Source of the DNA: Luteimonas sp. BLCC-B24
Lineage (GTDB): Bacteria > Pseudomonadota > Gammaproteobacteria > Xanthomonadales > Xanthomonadaceae
Assembly (NCBI RefSeq): GCF_028550595.1
Contig: NZ_JAQQGN010000004.1
Location: forward strand, 222,639 to 286,638
Length of the DNA: 64,000 nt
Reading direction: 5' to 3'
Below are positions 9,925 to 18,351 of this stretch, piece after piece (within the stretch, counting starts at the first letter, position 1; every line of letters begins with the position of its first letter). The notes beneath the pieces were generated by a model that was given only the letters and a program-made list of their open reading frames with translations, searched no databases and had not been told where the DNA came from. Position numbers and translations under genes: made by a program.

Positions 9925-10494
9925 TCACCGGCGACGCTGCTCGGCCACCTGACGCCGGTGCAGGCGGAAGAGGTGACGGTCGAGGGCTTCCACCAGATCC
10001 GGGCGCAGGTCGACGAACGCCAGCCACACGCGGCTTCCGTGCGCCGCCGGGTGGCTGGCGAGGACCTCCGCGGGGAGTTCGAGATGATCGGGCAGCCAGT
10101 CGGCCGGCTGGAGGCGGGCGATGACCCGTTCGCCGGCCGCGACATCGACGGGCGCGTCCAGACCGACCCGCAACCCGACCCGTGACCAGCGCACCGGCTG
10201 TTCGGGCAGTTCGTGCACCCGCGCCAGACGTCCGATCAGGCCGAGGATCAGATCCAGCTTGGCGTCCATGCGCTGCGCCAGCAGCGGCAGGTCGCCGTGT
10301 TCCTCCCCGCCGTCGTCCTTGCGCAGATCCTCGATCTGCGCCAGACCCGAGAGCAGGGCCACCGCCTGGGCCTGACGGCCCCGGCCGACGGCCGGCTCGA
10401 CCGCGACCGGCAGATCGACATCGCAGCTCAACGAGTCGCCGAACAGGCGCGCGTCCAGCGCGTCGACGTCCGGCGGGTCGTCGGCCGATCTCAT
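9925..10494 (-). CDS. PilZ-like (atypical) flagellar-cluster protein
   Basis: 189 aa, predicted soluble. The N-terminal third is acidic, the central third helical (QRMDAKLDLILGLIGRLARV), and the C-terminal third reads as a beta-rich fold (WSRVGLRVGLDAPVDVAAGERVIARLQPADWLPDHLELPAEVL). In xanthomonads a gene at this place, after fliS, encodes an atypical PilZ-domain protein; I assign it by position and this C-terminal pattern. The classical c-di-GMP-binding RxxxR motif is not evident, so c-di-GMP binding is uncertain. It begins with an ATGA overlap to the upstream gene. Confidence 0.6.
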   Translation of the reverse strand: MRSADDPPDVDALDARLFGDSLSCDVDLPVAVEPAVGRGRQAQAVALLSGLAQIEDLRKDDGGEEHGDLPLLAQRMDAKLDLILGLIGRLARVHELPEQPVRWSRVGLRVGLDAPVDVAAGERVIARLQPADWLPDHLELPAEVLASHPAAHGSRVWLAFVDLRPDLVEALDRHLFRLHRRQVAEQRRR

Positions 10495-10784
10495 CTCGCA
10501 TCCCCGGCGTAGGCACGCGAGGCGTGTTCGGTCCGGCGTGCCGCGCGCAGGGCTTCGCCGATGACGTGCTTGCGCTCGTGCATCTGCAGCAGAAGGCTGT
10601 TCTGCAACTGCAGCAGTCCGCGCAGGGCCTCGACCGGTGCCTGCGGACCGACCTCGGCGATGTAGAGGTGCAGCCGCTCGTGATACTCGGTCATCTGCGC
10701 GCTCGCGTCGTGGACGTCTCCGGCCAGCGCGGTTTCGAGCGCATCCAGACGCATGTGCAGCTCGGCGAGGTCCGGCGTGGTCAC
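10491..10784 (-). CDS. Small helical FliT-like protein
   Basis: 97 aa from a GTG that overlaps the fliS stop (GTGA at 10781-10784). Predicted all-helical and charged, with HERLHLYIAEVGPQAPVEALRGLLQLQNSLLLQMHERKHVIGEAL. Position directly after fliD and fliS, the size (FliT is usually 95-125 aa) and the helical pattern fit the chaperone of the filament cap protein FliD, but direct sequence recognition is weak. It is translationally coupled on both sides. It could alternatively be a lineage-specific motility protein. Confidence 0.6.
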   Translation of the reverse strand: MTTPDLAELHMRLDALETALAGDVHDASAQMTEYHERLHLYIAEVGPQAPVEALRGLLQLQNSLLLQMHERKHVIGEALRAARRTEHASRAYAGDAR

Positions 10785-11200
10785 GCCGCGGCTCCGGCGG
10801 TGATCGGCGTGGCGGCCGGCTGGATCGCGTGCCACGCGGATTCGATTTCCACCAGCAGGGCCAGCGCTTCCTGCAGTGCGGCGACGTCGTTGTGCAGGTT
10901 GGCCTCGGTCAGCCGGCGCACCAGATAGTCGTAGAGCGAGGCGAGATTGCCGGCGATCTCGCCGCCGGCTTCGTGGTCGAGGGAGCCGTTGAGATGGCTC
11001 ACGATCGCGCAGGCCTCGCCGATCGCCTTGCCCTTGCGCAGCTGGTCGCCGTTCTCCAGGCAGGCTTCGGCCAGCCGGATCCGCTCGCAGGCGCCGGCCA
11101 GCAGCAGCGCGATCAGCTTGTGCGGATCGGCCTCGGCGACGCTGGTGGCCACGGCCATGCGTCGGTACTGATCTGCATGCTGGCGGCTGGTTCCGTACAT
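10781..11200 (-). CDS. fliS: Flagellin chaperone FliS
   Basis: Cytoplasmic chaperone that binds the C-terminus of flagellin and prevents premature polymerisation before export. 139 aa, four-helix bundle type. Recognisable features are the Tyr-rich start (YRRMAVATSVAEADPHKLIALLLAGACERIRLA), the basic RKGKAIGEACAIVSHLNGSLD and the LYDYLVRRLTEANLHNDVAALQEA block. It lies 73 bases after fliD and is coupled to the next gene by a GTGA overlap. Normal length. Confidence 0.95.
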   Translation of the reverse strand: MYGTSRQHADQYRRMAVATSVAEADPHKLIALLLAGACERIRLAEACLENGDQLRKGKAIGEACAIVSHLNGSLDHEAGGEIAGNLASLYDYLVRRLTEANLHNDVAALQEALALLVEIESAWHAIQPAATPITAGAAA

Positions 11201-11273
11201 GGAGTGCTCCTGGGAAATCGAGGCCGCGTGGCCGACACTGGGATATCGGCGGCGCAGGCCCCGGACTTGAGCC

Positions 11274-12611
11274 TCAGTTCCTGTTGGTGTTGGTCGACGA
11301 CAACAGACTGTTGAGCGAGCTGCTGCTGCTCTGCATCTGGACGACCATCATTTCCATCGCGGTGAACTGCGCGGTGTACAGGCTCGACAGCCGGGTCATG
11401 CGGGTGTCGAGCGCGTCGAGCTGCTTCTCGAGGTCGGACACCTGCTTGTTCAGCCCTTCGGTCTTCTTGACCAGGCTGCCCCCGATGGAATCGAGATTGT
11501 CCTTGAGCACCGTCGACAGCTTGGTCGTGTATGCGCCCTCGGCGCCGAACAGCGCCGTGGCCGCGTCCGGCCTGGCCGCGATCGCGGCCGAAAAATCGCT
11601 CGCGCTGAAACTCAGCTGGCCGTCCTTGCCCGCCGTGATGCCGAGCGCTTTCAGCCCTTCGGAGTGCTCGCCGATCTGGGTGCGGAGCTGCTGCTGCAGC
11701 GTGCGCACGAGCGAGTCGCCATTGAGCGCCGCGGCGGCTTTGGTGGTCGGGTTGTAGGCGCTGCTGGATTTGAGGGTGCTGAGGACGCTGTTGTACGCCG
11801 TCACGAACGAGGCGACGTTCGCCGACAGGGCCTCGTTGTCCTGGGCGATGCGCAGGGTCTGGGTGCCGTCGGTCACACGTGTGAGCTCCAGCGTCGTGCC
11901 GGGAACGAGACCCGACACGCTGTTGCTCGACGAGCGCCGTTCGAGACCGTCGACGAACACCACGGCGTCGCTCGCCGCGACGGTCTGGGTCAAGGCCCCG
12001 CCCGCGCCCGTGGTCAGCGCCTGCAGGCCGCCGTCACCGCCGTCGGCCGTGATGGTCAAGGCATTGGCGATGCCGGTGCCGGCCGCGGTGAAGACCAGGT
12101 GCTGTCCTTGGCTGGACGTGACCACGGTCGCGCCGACGCCCTTGCCGCCGGCCGCGCGGTTCACCGCGTTGGCGATGTCGGTCAGGGTGGCGCCCTCGTC
12201 GATCTCGACGTCCAGACGTCCGTCCTCGCCCCAGGCGAACTGCAGGGTGCCGCTGCCCGGTGTCGCATCCGCGGCATAGCCGGCCGACGCGAGCTTCTGC
12301 GCGCCGGCGAGGGCGTCGACGCGCACGCTGTAGGTGCCCGGCACCGCGCCGCTCGCCGCGACCGCGGTGAAGCCCGCATCCGCGGGCACGGTGGCCTTGA
12401 ACGCGGGTTTGTCGGCGCTGCTGGTCAGGCGATTCAGCGCCGTCTGCAGATTGGCCATCGAACTGCGTACCTGACCGACCGCCGACAGCTTCGCATTGAC
12501 CGCCGTGCCGGCGGTCGTGATGCGCTTTTCGGTCGGCGCGCGCGACGCCGACACCAGGCTGGCGACGAGGCTGGGAATGTCGATGCCGGAACCGGTTGCG
12601 GAAATAGCCAT
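11274..12611 (-). CDS. fliD: Flagellar filament cap protein FliD (HAP2)
   Basis: Exported capping protein that guides flagellin polymerisation at the filament tip. 445 aa. The N-terminal signature is SGIDIPSLVASLVSASRAPTEKRI, the variable middle has two beta-rich blocks, and the C-terminus is a coiled coil (SLVKKTEGLNKQVSDLEKQLDALDTRMTRL) followed by YTAQFTAMEMMVVQMQSSSSSLNSLL, as in the family. A sigma-54 promoter lies about 100 bases upstream. It heads the fliD-fliS-fliT-like-PilZ-like-luxR run and follows the glycosylation cassette. Confidence 0.96.
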   Translation of the reverse strand: MAISATGSGIDIPSLVASLVSASRAPTEKRITTAGTAVNAKLSAVGQVRSSMANLQTALNRLTSSADKPAFKATVPADAGFTAVAASGAVPGTYSVRVDALAGAQKLASAGYAADATPGSGTLQFAWGEDGRLDVEIDEGATLTDIANAVNRAAGGKGVGATVVTSSQGQHLVFTAAGTGIANALTITADGGDGGLQALTTGAGGALTQTVAASDAVVFVDGLERRSSSNSVSGLVPGTTLELTRVTDGTQTLRIAQDNEALSANVASFVTAYNSVLSTLKSSSAYNPTTKAAAALNGDSLVRTLQQQLRTQIGEHSEGLKALGITAGKDGQLSFSASDFSAAIAARPDAATALFGAEGAYTTKLSTVLKDNLDSIGGSLVKKTEGLNKQVSDLEKQLDALDTRMTRLSSLYTAQFTAMEMMVVQMQSSSSSLNSLLSSTNTNRN

Positions 12612-12715
12612 ATCGATCGCCTGTTAACTGGAGGGGCCTGACAGCGCCGTCCGCGCACGCGTGACCACATGGGGTATCGGCGATGTCCGGCAGGACTTGA
12701 ATGGTGCTGCCGGCG

Positions 12716-12731
12716 TGCAAGAACCATGCCG
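12716..12731 (-). promoter_or_regulatory. Sigma-54 promoter of the fliD operon
   Basis: Minus-strand sequence CGGCATGGTTCTTGCA, with GG and GC 10 bases apart. The -24 block differs from the other sites only by GGCAT for GGCAC. Predicted transcription start is about 12705, leaving a leader of about 94 bases before the fliD ATG. It separates fliD from the glycosyltransferase gene, which ends at 12764. Confidence 0.75.
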
Positions 12732-12763
12732 CGCGCCGCGCCGTGGCCCGCACCCGGGCGTGG

Positions 12764-15700
12764 TCACTCCGGCAACCATTGCGACAGCCAGTGGGCCGCG
12801 GAGGCCTCGTCGAGCATCCAGTCGCGATGCACCGCGTCGCGCAGCGCGTCGCCGGCCCGGGCCGCGGCATCGAGGTCGTGGGTGTGCATGCGGATGGCCT
12901 CCACCCAGTCCCGGAAGCGCGGCTTCACCCGGGTCACCGGCAGCGCGCCGCGATAGGGCGCCACGTCGCTGCAGACGACCGGGAATCCGCACGCACCGTA
13001 TTCGAGCAGCCGCAGGTTGCTCTTGCAGCGGTTGAAGAGATTGTCCTCGAGCGGCGCCAGGGCGAGGTCGAGGTCCAGGCCCGCGAGCCGGGCCGGATAG
13101 TCCTCGATCGCGACGCCGGGATGGAACTCGTGCACATAAGGCCGGAGCTTGTCCGGGCACATGCCCAGGAACACCCATTCCACCTCGTCGGCCAGTTCGC
13201 GCACGACGTCGGCGATCAGTTCCAGGTCGCCGCGGTGGCCGGCACCGCCGCCCCAGCCGACGCGCGGTCGCTGGCCCCGACGCCGTTGCGCCGTCACCGC
13301 CCCCCACCACGGCAGCGGCAAGCGGTTCTCGACGACCCGGATGTCCGGATGCAACCCGGCGAGCGCCTCGGCGAGCGGCGCGGTCGACACCACGAAGCGG
13401 TCGACCAGCTTCAGGGCGTCGCGCATCGTCTTGAGCACATCGTTCGGCAACTGGCCGCGGTGCGCGCTCTTCATCGGCATGTTGGGCAGGTAATCGTCGA
13501 GCTCGGCCACCTTGAAGGCGCGGCTCCAGCGGAGCATGCGCTTCTGCGGTTCCAACTGGCCCTTGAGCATCTGCCGCTGCAGCACCACCACATCCGGCGA
13601 CAGACGCTCGATCTCGACCGGGCTGCTGTAGCGGGCGCCGACACGTACGTCGGCGACGCCGAATCCGTTCATCGCGGCCGCCGGCTGGATCACCCGGTAA
13701 TGGCCGCAGCCGAAGCGGTCCGCGGGCAGTGCCAGCGCCACCGGGAGTGGACGCCAGGACAGCGGGTTCCAGGTGAAGGTGGGATCGGTCTCGACCTGGA
13801 AGGCGGGGCCGTTCAGCGTGAGGTTGCGGTTGTAGGCCGGATCGTTCGCCACCGCCGGCAGCCAGCGGTCGTAGAACGCGTCCTGCTCGCCGACGAAGCG
13901 TTTCGCCTTGGCTTCGAGGGCGCTGGTGTCCACCCGTGCCTGGCTGACGCTGCCTTCGTGCAGCAAGACCGCGTGCGGCGTCCATAACACCAGATGTCCC
14001 GCGGCGCGCGCCTTCAGGCACAGGTCGACGTCGTTGTAGGACACCTTGAAGGCCTCCTCGTCGAGCCCGCCGACCGCCTCGTACAGGGACTTGCGGATCA
14101 TCAGGCAGGCGCCGGTCACCGCACTGTAGTTCTGGTCCACCCGGAGCCGGTGCATGTACCCGGGGGCGTCGTGCGGATCGCCGATGAAGGGATGCTCGGC
14201 AGGCCCGCGCAGGCCGAGCACGACGCCCGCGTGCTGGATGCGACCGTCCGGATACAGCAGCTTGGCGCCCACCACACCGACCTCCGGCCGCTGCGCGTGG
14301 TTGAGCATCGCATCGAGCCAGTCCTCGCGCAGGACCGCGGTATCGTTGTTGAGCAGCACCAGATACTCGCCGCGCGCGTGTCGCGCCGCGAGATTGTTCA
14401 TCGCCGAATAGTTGAACGGCTGCGGATACCGGATCACCTGCAGCTGCTGGCTGCCCATGGCCTCGATGCCGTCGAGCCAGGTGCACGCATCCGCATCGGT
14501 ACTGCCGTTGTCGACGATCAGCACCTCGTAGTTCTGGTAGGCGGTCTTCTCCAGCAGACTCTCGACGCAACGACGCAGCATGCCCAGCTGGTTCTTCGTC
14601 GGAATGATGATCGACACGCCCGGCGTCGCCGCATGGCCATAGCGGATGCGGTAGCAGCCGGGGTGATGCGCATCGACCGCAGCCTGGTCGTAGCCGCGGT
14701 TGCGCAGGTGGCGGAGCAGGGCCTCGGTTTCGGACTGGCGGGTGCGGATCTCCTGCTGGGGCAGGATCAGCAGCGGTTCGTGGACATGGCCCAGGCCGTC
14801 GATGCCGCCGGCGTCGATCAGACGCAGCAGAAGATCGAATTCCGGGGCATCCGCGAACGCCGGATCGAAGCCGCCGGCCTCGAGAAACACGTCGCGCCGC
14901 ACCAGCCAGTGGCGTGCCAGTCCCGAAGGCATCGACAGCAGCAGGTCGAGGTTGAAGTCCGGGCGCAGCAGGGCCGACAGTTCCCCGTCGGCGCCGCGCA
15001 TCATCTCGTCGGCATACACCGCGCGCAGGCCGTCGGTCCCGAGCAGCGCATGGGCGAGTACGAGCAGGCCGGCGGGCGTGAAGGTCTCGCCGGCATCGAC
15101 CATCAGCATCCAGTCGAACGGGTAGGTCGCGCAGGTGCGGTTGATGGCCGACAGGACATCCTCGTCCGGTGCGAGGGGCACATGCTGCATCTGCGGCAGG
15201 GCCGCATCGGGCGGCGGGACCGGCCCGCCGATGACGAAGAGGTCGGCCGGGGCATGCCCGGGCTGCGCCTTGAGACTGTCCAGCGTCGCACCGAGGGCGG
15301 CGGTGTCGTGCCCGGCACGGATCAGCACCGCGATGCGCGGGGCCTCGCCCATTCCGGGACGTGCCGCCATCAGGCTCGCCTGCACGGGGGTCGGCGTGCG
15401 GGGCGCCAACCAGTGCCGCAGCGGATCGATCGGTTCCAGGCCGCGCGCCATCCGCTTGATGCGACGGCCGAGATCGAGGGTCTCGACCGCGTCGGGCGTC
15501 TCCAGCGGTGCAACCCGCACCAGATGGTTGTCGACATCACGATGCCAACCGGACTCGCGGATGGTGCGCTTGAAGTACGCGTACCACTCGTTGCCGATGT
15601 TGGGATCGAGCAGGCTGGCGTGGCTGGTCTGCTCGCGCGAGACCCGGAAACTCGACAGCGGTTCGACCAGATACACCAGGTCGCCGAGGCGCATCAGGTT

Positions 15701-16405
15701 GACGTGCATCGTCAGGTCGCCCAGCCAGCTGACCTTGCGGCCGCCGAGCGAAAACTGCTTGCCGGCCAGCGGAAGCACCTGTTCACGGCGGACCATCACC
15801 GAGCTCGGCTCGCCGATGAAATTGAGGGTCCAGTCGGCGAGCAGCGACACCAGCTGCGTCCCGTCGACCCGGACATCGGTGGCGAACGGCGAGCGTGTCG
15901 CGCCGATATCCGGCAGGCGATTGCCCTGCTCGTCGATCCTGTGGCGACGCGAGGTCACGAGTGCGACGTCGGGGTGCCGGTCGAGCACATCCGCCAGCCT
16001 GCGCAGACAGCCGGGCAGCAGGAGGTCGTCGTCGTACAGGAACTTGATGTAGCGCCCGCGCGCGCGCCGGATGCATTCGCCGACGTTGCCTTCCTCGCCG
16101 AGCGGCACGAGGTTGCGGAAGTAGCGCACGCGCGGCCCCTCTTGGCGTGCCGCATAGCGCGCGACGATGTCGGCGATCGCATTGCCCGCACTGTCGTCGC
16201 AGACCACGACCTCGAAGTCCTCGAAGTCCTGTTCCACCGCACTGCGAAGCGCCGCCTCGAGATAGTGGGGCTTGTAGGCGGGGATCGCGATGGTGACGCC
16301 GACGACGTCGGCCGGCGCGAGCGGGTGGGTGTCGTTCGCGTCGGGGGTGTCCAGGTGCAGAGTCACGGTGGCTCCAGAAACTCGATCGGATGAAAGGATG
16401 GGCAT
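12764..16405 (-). CDS. Multidomain glycosyltransferase (GT2-GT2-like-GT2-GT4-like), probable flagellin modification
   Basis: About 1213 aa, very large. An N-terminal GT2 domain (about 30-280) has the start IPAYKPHYLEAALRSAVEQD and the acidic FLYDDDLLLPGC. A second, poorly conserved GT-A-like segment follows (about 350-570, MVDAGETFTP, GGFDPAFADAPEFDLLLRL). A third is a clear GT2 domain (about 595-850, VSIIIPTKNQLGMLRRCVES, LVLLNNDTAVL). The C-terminus (about 880-1200) resembles a GT-B transferase (GWGGGAGHRGDLELI, NRCKSNLRLLEYGACGFPVV). The ATG at 16403-16405 overlaps the methyltransferase stop (TGATG); a GTG at 16364-16366 with GGAG 5 bases upstream is an alternative start. Last gene of the fliC-fliD cassette, so the likely acceptor is flagellin. 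Confidence 0.85.
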   Translation of the reverse strand: MPILSSDRVSGATVTLHLDTPDANDTHPLAPADVVGVTIAIPAYKPHYLEAALRSAVEQDFEDFEVVVCDDSAGNAIADIVARYAARQEGPRVRYFRNLVPLGEEGNVGECIRRARGRYIKFLYDDDLLLPGCLRRLADVLDRHPDVALVTSRRHRIDEQGNRLPDIGATRSPFATDVRVDGTQLVSLLADWTLNFIGEPSSVMVRREQVLPLAGKQFSLGGRKVSWLGDLTMHVNLMRLGDLVYLVEPLSSFRVSREQTSHASLLDPNIGNEWYAYFKRTIRESGWHRDVDNHLVRVAPLETPDAVETLDLGRRIKRMARGLEPIDPLRHWLAPRTPTPVQASLMAARPGMGEAPRIAVLIRAGHDTAALGATLDSLKAQPGHAPADLFVIGGPVPPPDAALPQMQHVPLAPDEDVLSAINRTCATYPFDWMLMVDAGETFTPAGLLVLAHALLGTDGLRAVYADEMMRGADGELSALLRPDFNLDLLLSMPSGLARHWLVRRDVFLEAGGFDPAFADAPEFDLLLRLIDAGGIDGLGHVHEPLLILPQQEIRTRQSETEALLRHLRNRGYDQAAVDAHHPGCYRIRYGHAATPGVSIIIPTKNQLGMLRRCVESLLEKTAYQNYEVLIVDNGSTDADACTWLDGIEAMGSQQLQVIRYPQPFNYSAMNNLAARHARGEYLVLLNNDTAVLREDWLDAMLNHAQRPEVGVVGAKLLYPDGRIQHAGVVLGLRGPAEHPFIGDPHDAPGYMHRLRVDQNYSAVTGACLMIRKSLYEAVGGLDEEAFKVSYNDVDLCLKARAAGHLVLWTPHAVLLHEGSVSQARVDTSALEAKAKRFVGEQDAFYDRWLPAVANDPAYNRNLTLNGPAFQVETDPTFTWNPLSWRPLPVALALPADRFGCGHYRVIQPAAAMNGFGVADVRVGARYSSPVEIERLSPDVVVLQRQMLKGQLEPQKRMLRWSRAFKVAELDDYLPNMPMKSAHRGQLPNDVLKTMRDALKLVDRFVVSTAPLAEALAGLHPDIRVVENRLPLPWWGAVTAQRRRGQRPRVGWGGGAGHRGDLELIADVVRELADEVEWVFLGMCPDKLRPYVHEFHPGVAIEDYPARLAGLDLDLALAPLEDNLFNRCKSNLRLLEYGACGFPVVCSDVAPYRGALPVTRVKPRFRDWVEAIRMHTHDLDAAARAGDALRDAVHRDWMLDEASAAHWLSQWLPE

Positions 16406-17169
16406 CACGCGAGCACGAAGATCGGTCGGTTGAGGAACTCGCCGAGTTCATCCTTGCGGTGGCCGTTTGCCTCGTCGAGGTCGCGGTAGACGATCGCGCC
16501 GTCGGAATCGCGCTCGGCCACGCCGATGTGGCGGACCTGCCACGTACCGCGCACGCCCGAGGTCACGAAATCGACCAGCTCGGCGATGCTGCCGTGCGCG
16601 AAGAGGCCTGCATGCCGGTCGCCCTTCCAGTTGAATCCCAGCTGGAACACCAGCGTGTCGCAGTGATCGCGCATCCGTTCCAGGCTGCGGACAATGTCGC
16701 GGCGCGCACCGTCGACCGACAGCGTACGGTCCCCGTAGTCGTCGCCCACGTGGTGCAGCACGTTCAGAAGCAGGGCCATGTCGTAATGCCCGGACTCGCG
16801 TTCGAAGTCGAAGTAGCGCCCACGGACCTCCATGCGCGCCTCGAGCGCGAGCGCGGCGCGTGCGGCCTGTAGAAACGCGGCGTGGTCCGCGCTGCCTTCG
16901 TAGGCCGTCGCGTGACGCGCGCCCAGACGCAGTAGCTCCAGCAGGAAGAACCCGCCATTGCTGCCGATATCCAGCAGGCTTTTCTCCTGCACTTCGACGC
17001 GGTCCACGATGTAGCGCAGGCGGGCCGACTCGTACCGGCGCAGGGCCGGCAGCGCGGCATCGGTCAGGTGCGGCGCGAGCAACGCCGGGATCTCCTGGTA
17101 GCAGGCGTGTTTGCTGCCCAGGCGGGTGCGCTCGAAGGTCGCGTGCAGCGTGGTCAGGAGATTGGACAT
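16405..17169 (-). CDS. Class I SAM-dependent methyltransferase
   Basis: 254 aa. Motif I of the Rossmann fold is LLDIGSNGGFFLLELLRLGA, at about residues 70-90, followed by an acidic residue in ATAYEGSADH and a motif at MALLLNVLHHVGDDYG. Probably methylates a sugar intermediate or a glycan on flagellin, because it sits between an ATP-grasp gene and a glycosyltransferase in the fliC-fliD interval. The start ATG at 17167-17169 lies inside the end of the upstream ATP-grasp gene (16-base overlap). The much longer frame upstream is a shadow of that gene. The substrate cannot be read from the sequence. Confidence 0.85.
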   Translation of the reverse strand: MSNLLTTLHATFERTRLGSKHACYQEIPALLAPHLTDAALPALRRYESARLRYIVDRVEVQEKSLLDIGSNGGFFLLELLRLGARHATAYEGSADHAAFLQAARAALALEARMEVRGRYFDFERESGHYDMALLLNVLHHVGDDYGDRTLSVDGARRDIVRSLERMRDHCDTLVFQLGFNWKGDRHAGLFAHGSIAELVDFVTSGVRGTWQVRHIGVAERDSDGAIVYRDLDEANGHRKDELGEFLNRPIFVLA

Positions 17170-18335
17170 GGTGGAACCCGTTGTCGTGTGGGGGCGCAGC
17201 CGCGGCTTCGCATGCGGCGCGACGTCAATGCATTGAAAATCTCGCCCAGGAACAGCAGCAGGCTGTCGCGCCTGAGATACACATCGCGAGCGAGCAGCCC
17301 CATGCGCTCGCGCACCGGCATCTGGCGCGCGGCCGGATAGACCCGTGGCCGGCGTCCGCATGCGTGGTCTGCCAGCCAGCCGCCGAGCCAGGCATAGCGT
17401 CCGCACGACGGGTCGCGCAGCGGCGGGTGCCGCATGCCCGCGAACGCTTCGGGCAGGAAACCGGCGCGGTCGGCGAGGCTCCACGGCCCCCAGAAGCGCG
17501 GATTGACTTCGATGAGGTGATGCACCCCGTCCAGCGCCATGGTTTCGATCATGGCGTAGCCGTGAAAGCCCAGGCTGAGAAACAGCGCGGTCAGCTGCTC
17601 GCGCGTGCGCACGTCCGGGCAGGCGCACAGCTCGGCGGCGATGATCGACTTGCCGTTCGCCTGCTGCAGCAGATTGCGCTGATAGGCGAACGTGGCGACG
17701 CCGTCGCGGCTGAAGTGCGCGAGGTAGTAGTAGCTCGCGCCGTCGAGATAGCGCTGGAAGAAGTAGTCGGCCGTGTGCGCCTGCGCCAGAAACCGGTCCA
17801 GCGCCGCCACGTCGTGGATCAGCTCCGGATAGAGCTTGCGCCCATCCGCGGCGAACTCGCATCGTGGTTTCGCCACCAGGGGCAGCGACGCGGGCAGCGG
17901 CGCGTCCAGCGCCGGCGGCAGCTGCAGCCCGAACCGCGCCGCATGGTCGAGCAGGCTGGCCTTGTCGGACACCGCCGTGTACATGGCCTCGGACACCAGC
18001 GCCACCGTCAGGCCCGCCTGTTCGAACGCGGTCCTGTGGCGGAGGATCAGACGGTTGATCGACTCCGCCGTCGGCACGAACGTGAGCACGTCGCCGGCGT
18101 GGCGCGCAGCCAGCTGACGTACGCACTCGAGCATGTCCTCGAGGTCCAGCGTGTCGACCCGGCGGGTGGCGCCGATCCATCGGCGATACGCGGTGCGACG
18201 CAGCGGATCCGCGCCTGGGCGGGCGACCAGGGAGCAGGGCACCGCGCGCCTTGCGAAGGACCGGCATATCGCGAGCACGGCGCGCTCGTTCGCACCGGTG
18301 AAGATCACATGGCGGGTGGCGGGAGGTGCAACCAA
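17154..18335 (-). CDS. ATP-grasp ligase-like protein
   Basis: 393 aa, related to the carbamoyl-phosphate-synthase-type ATP-grasp superfamily. The N-terminal pre-ATP-grasp Rossmann part starts HVIFTGANERAVLAICRSFARRA. The nucleotide-binding Lys is in LVAKPRCEF, and the metal-binding end is HHLIEVNPRFWGPWSLADRAG. These enzymes make amide or ester bonds through acyl phosphates. The start codon is TTG at 18333-18335, supported by AAGGA 9 bases upstream and the 16-base spacing from the aminotransferase stop. The place within a sugar-modification cassette suggests acylation of an amino sugar with an amino or hydroxy acid; this is inference. Confidence 0.8.
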   Translation of the reverse strand: MVAPPATRHVIFTGANERAVLAICRSFARRAVPCSLVARPGADPLRRTAYRRWIGATRRVDTLDLEDMLECVRQLAARHAGDVLTFVPTAESINRLILRHRTAFEQAGLTVALVSEAMYTAVSDKASLLDHAARFGLQLPPALDAPLPASLPLVAKPRCEFAADGRKLYPELIHDVAALDRFLAQAHTADYFFQRYLDGASYYYLAHFSRDGVATFAYQRNLLQQANGKSIIAAELCACPDVRTREQLTALFLSLGFHGYAMIETMALDGVHHLIEVNPRFWGPWSLADRAGFLPEAFAGMRHPPLRDPSCGRYAWLGGWLADHACGRRPRVYPAARQMPVRERMGLLARDVYLRRDSLLLFLGEIFNALTSRRMRSRGCAPTRQRVPPCPIS

Positions 18336-18351
18336 GGCCGGCGTCCTTCGG

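Noticed and set aside
13994..16393. Long plus-strand frame antisense to the glycosyltransferase
   Set aside because: Shadow composition (His/Asp/Arg-rich) and no initiation or family signature; the opposite strand has GT2 motifs.
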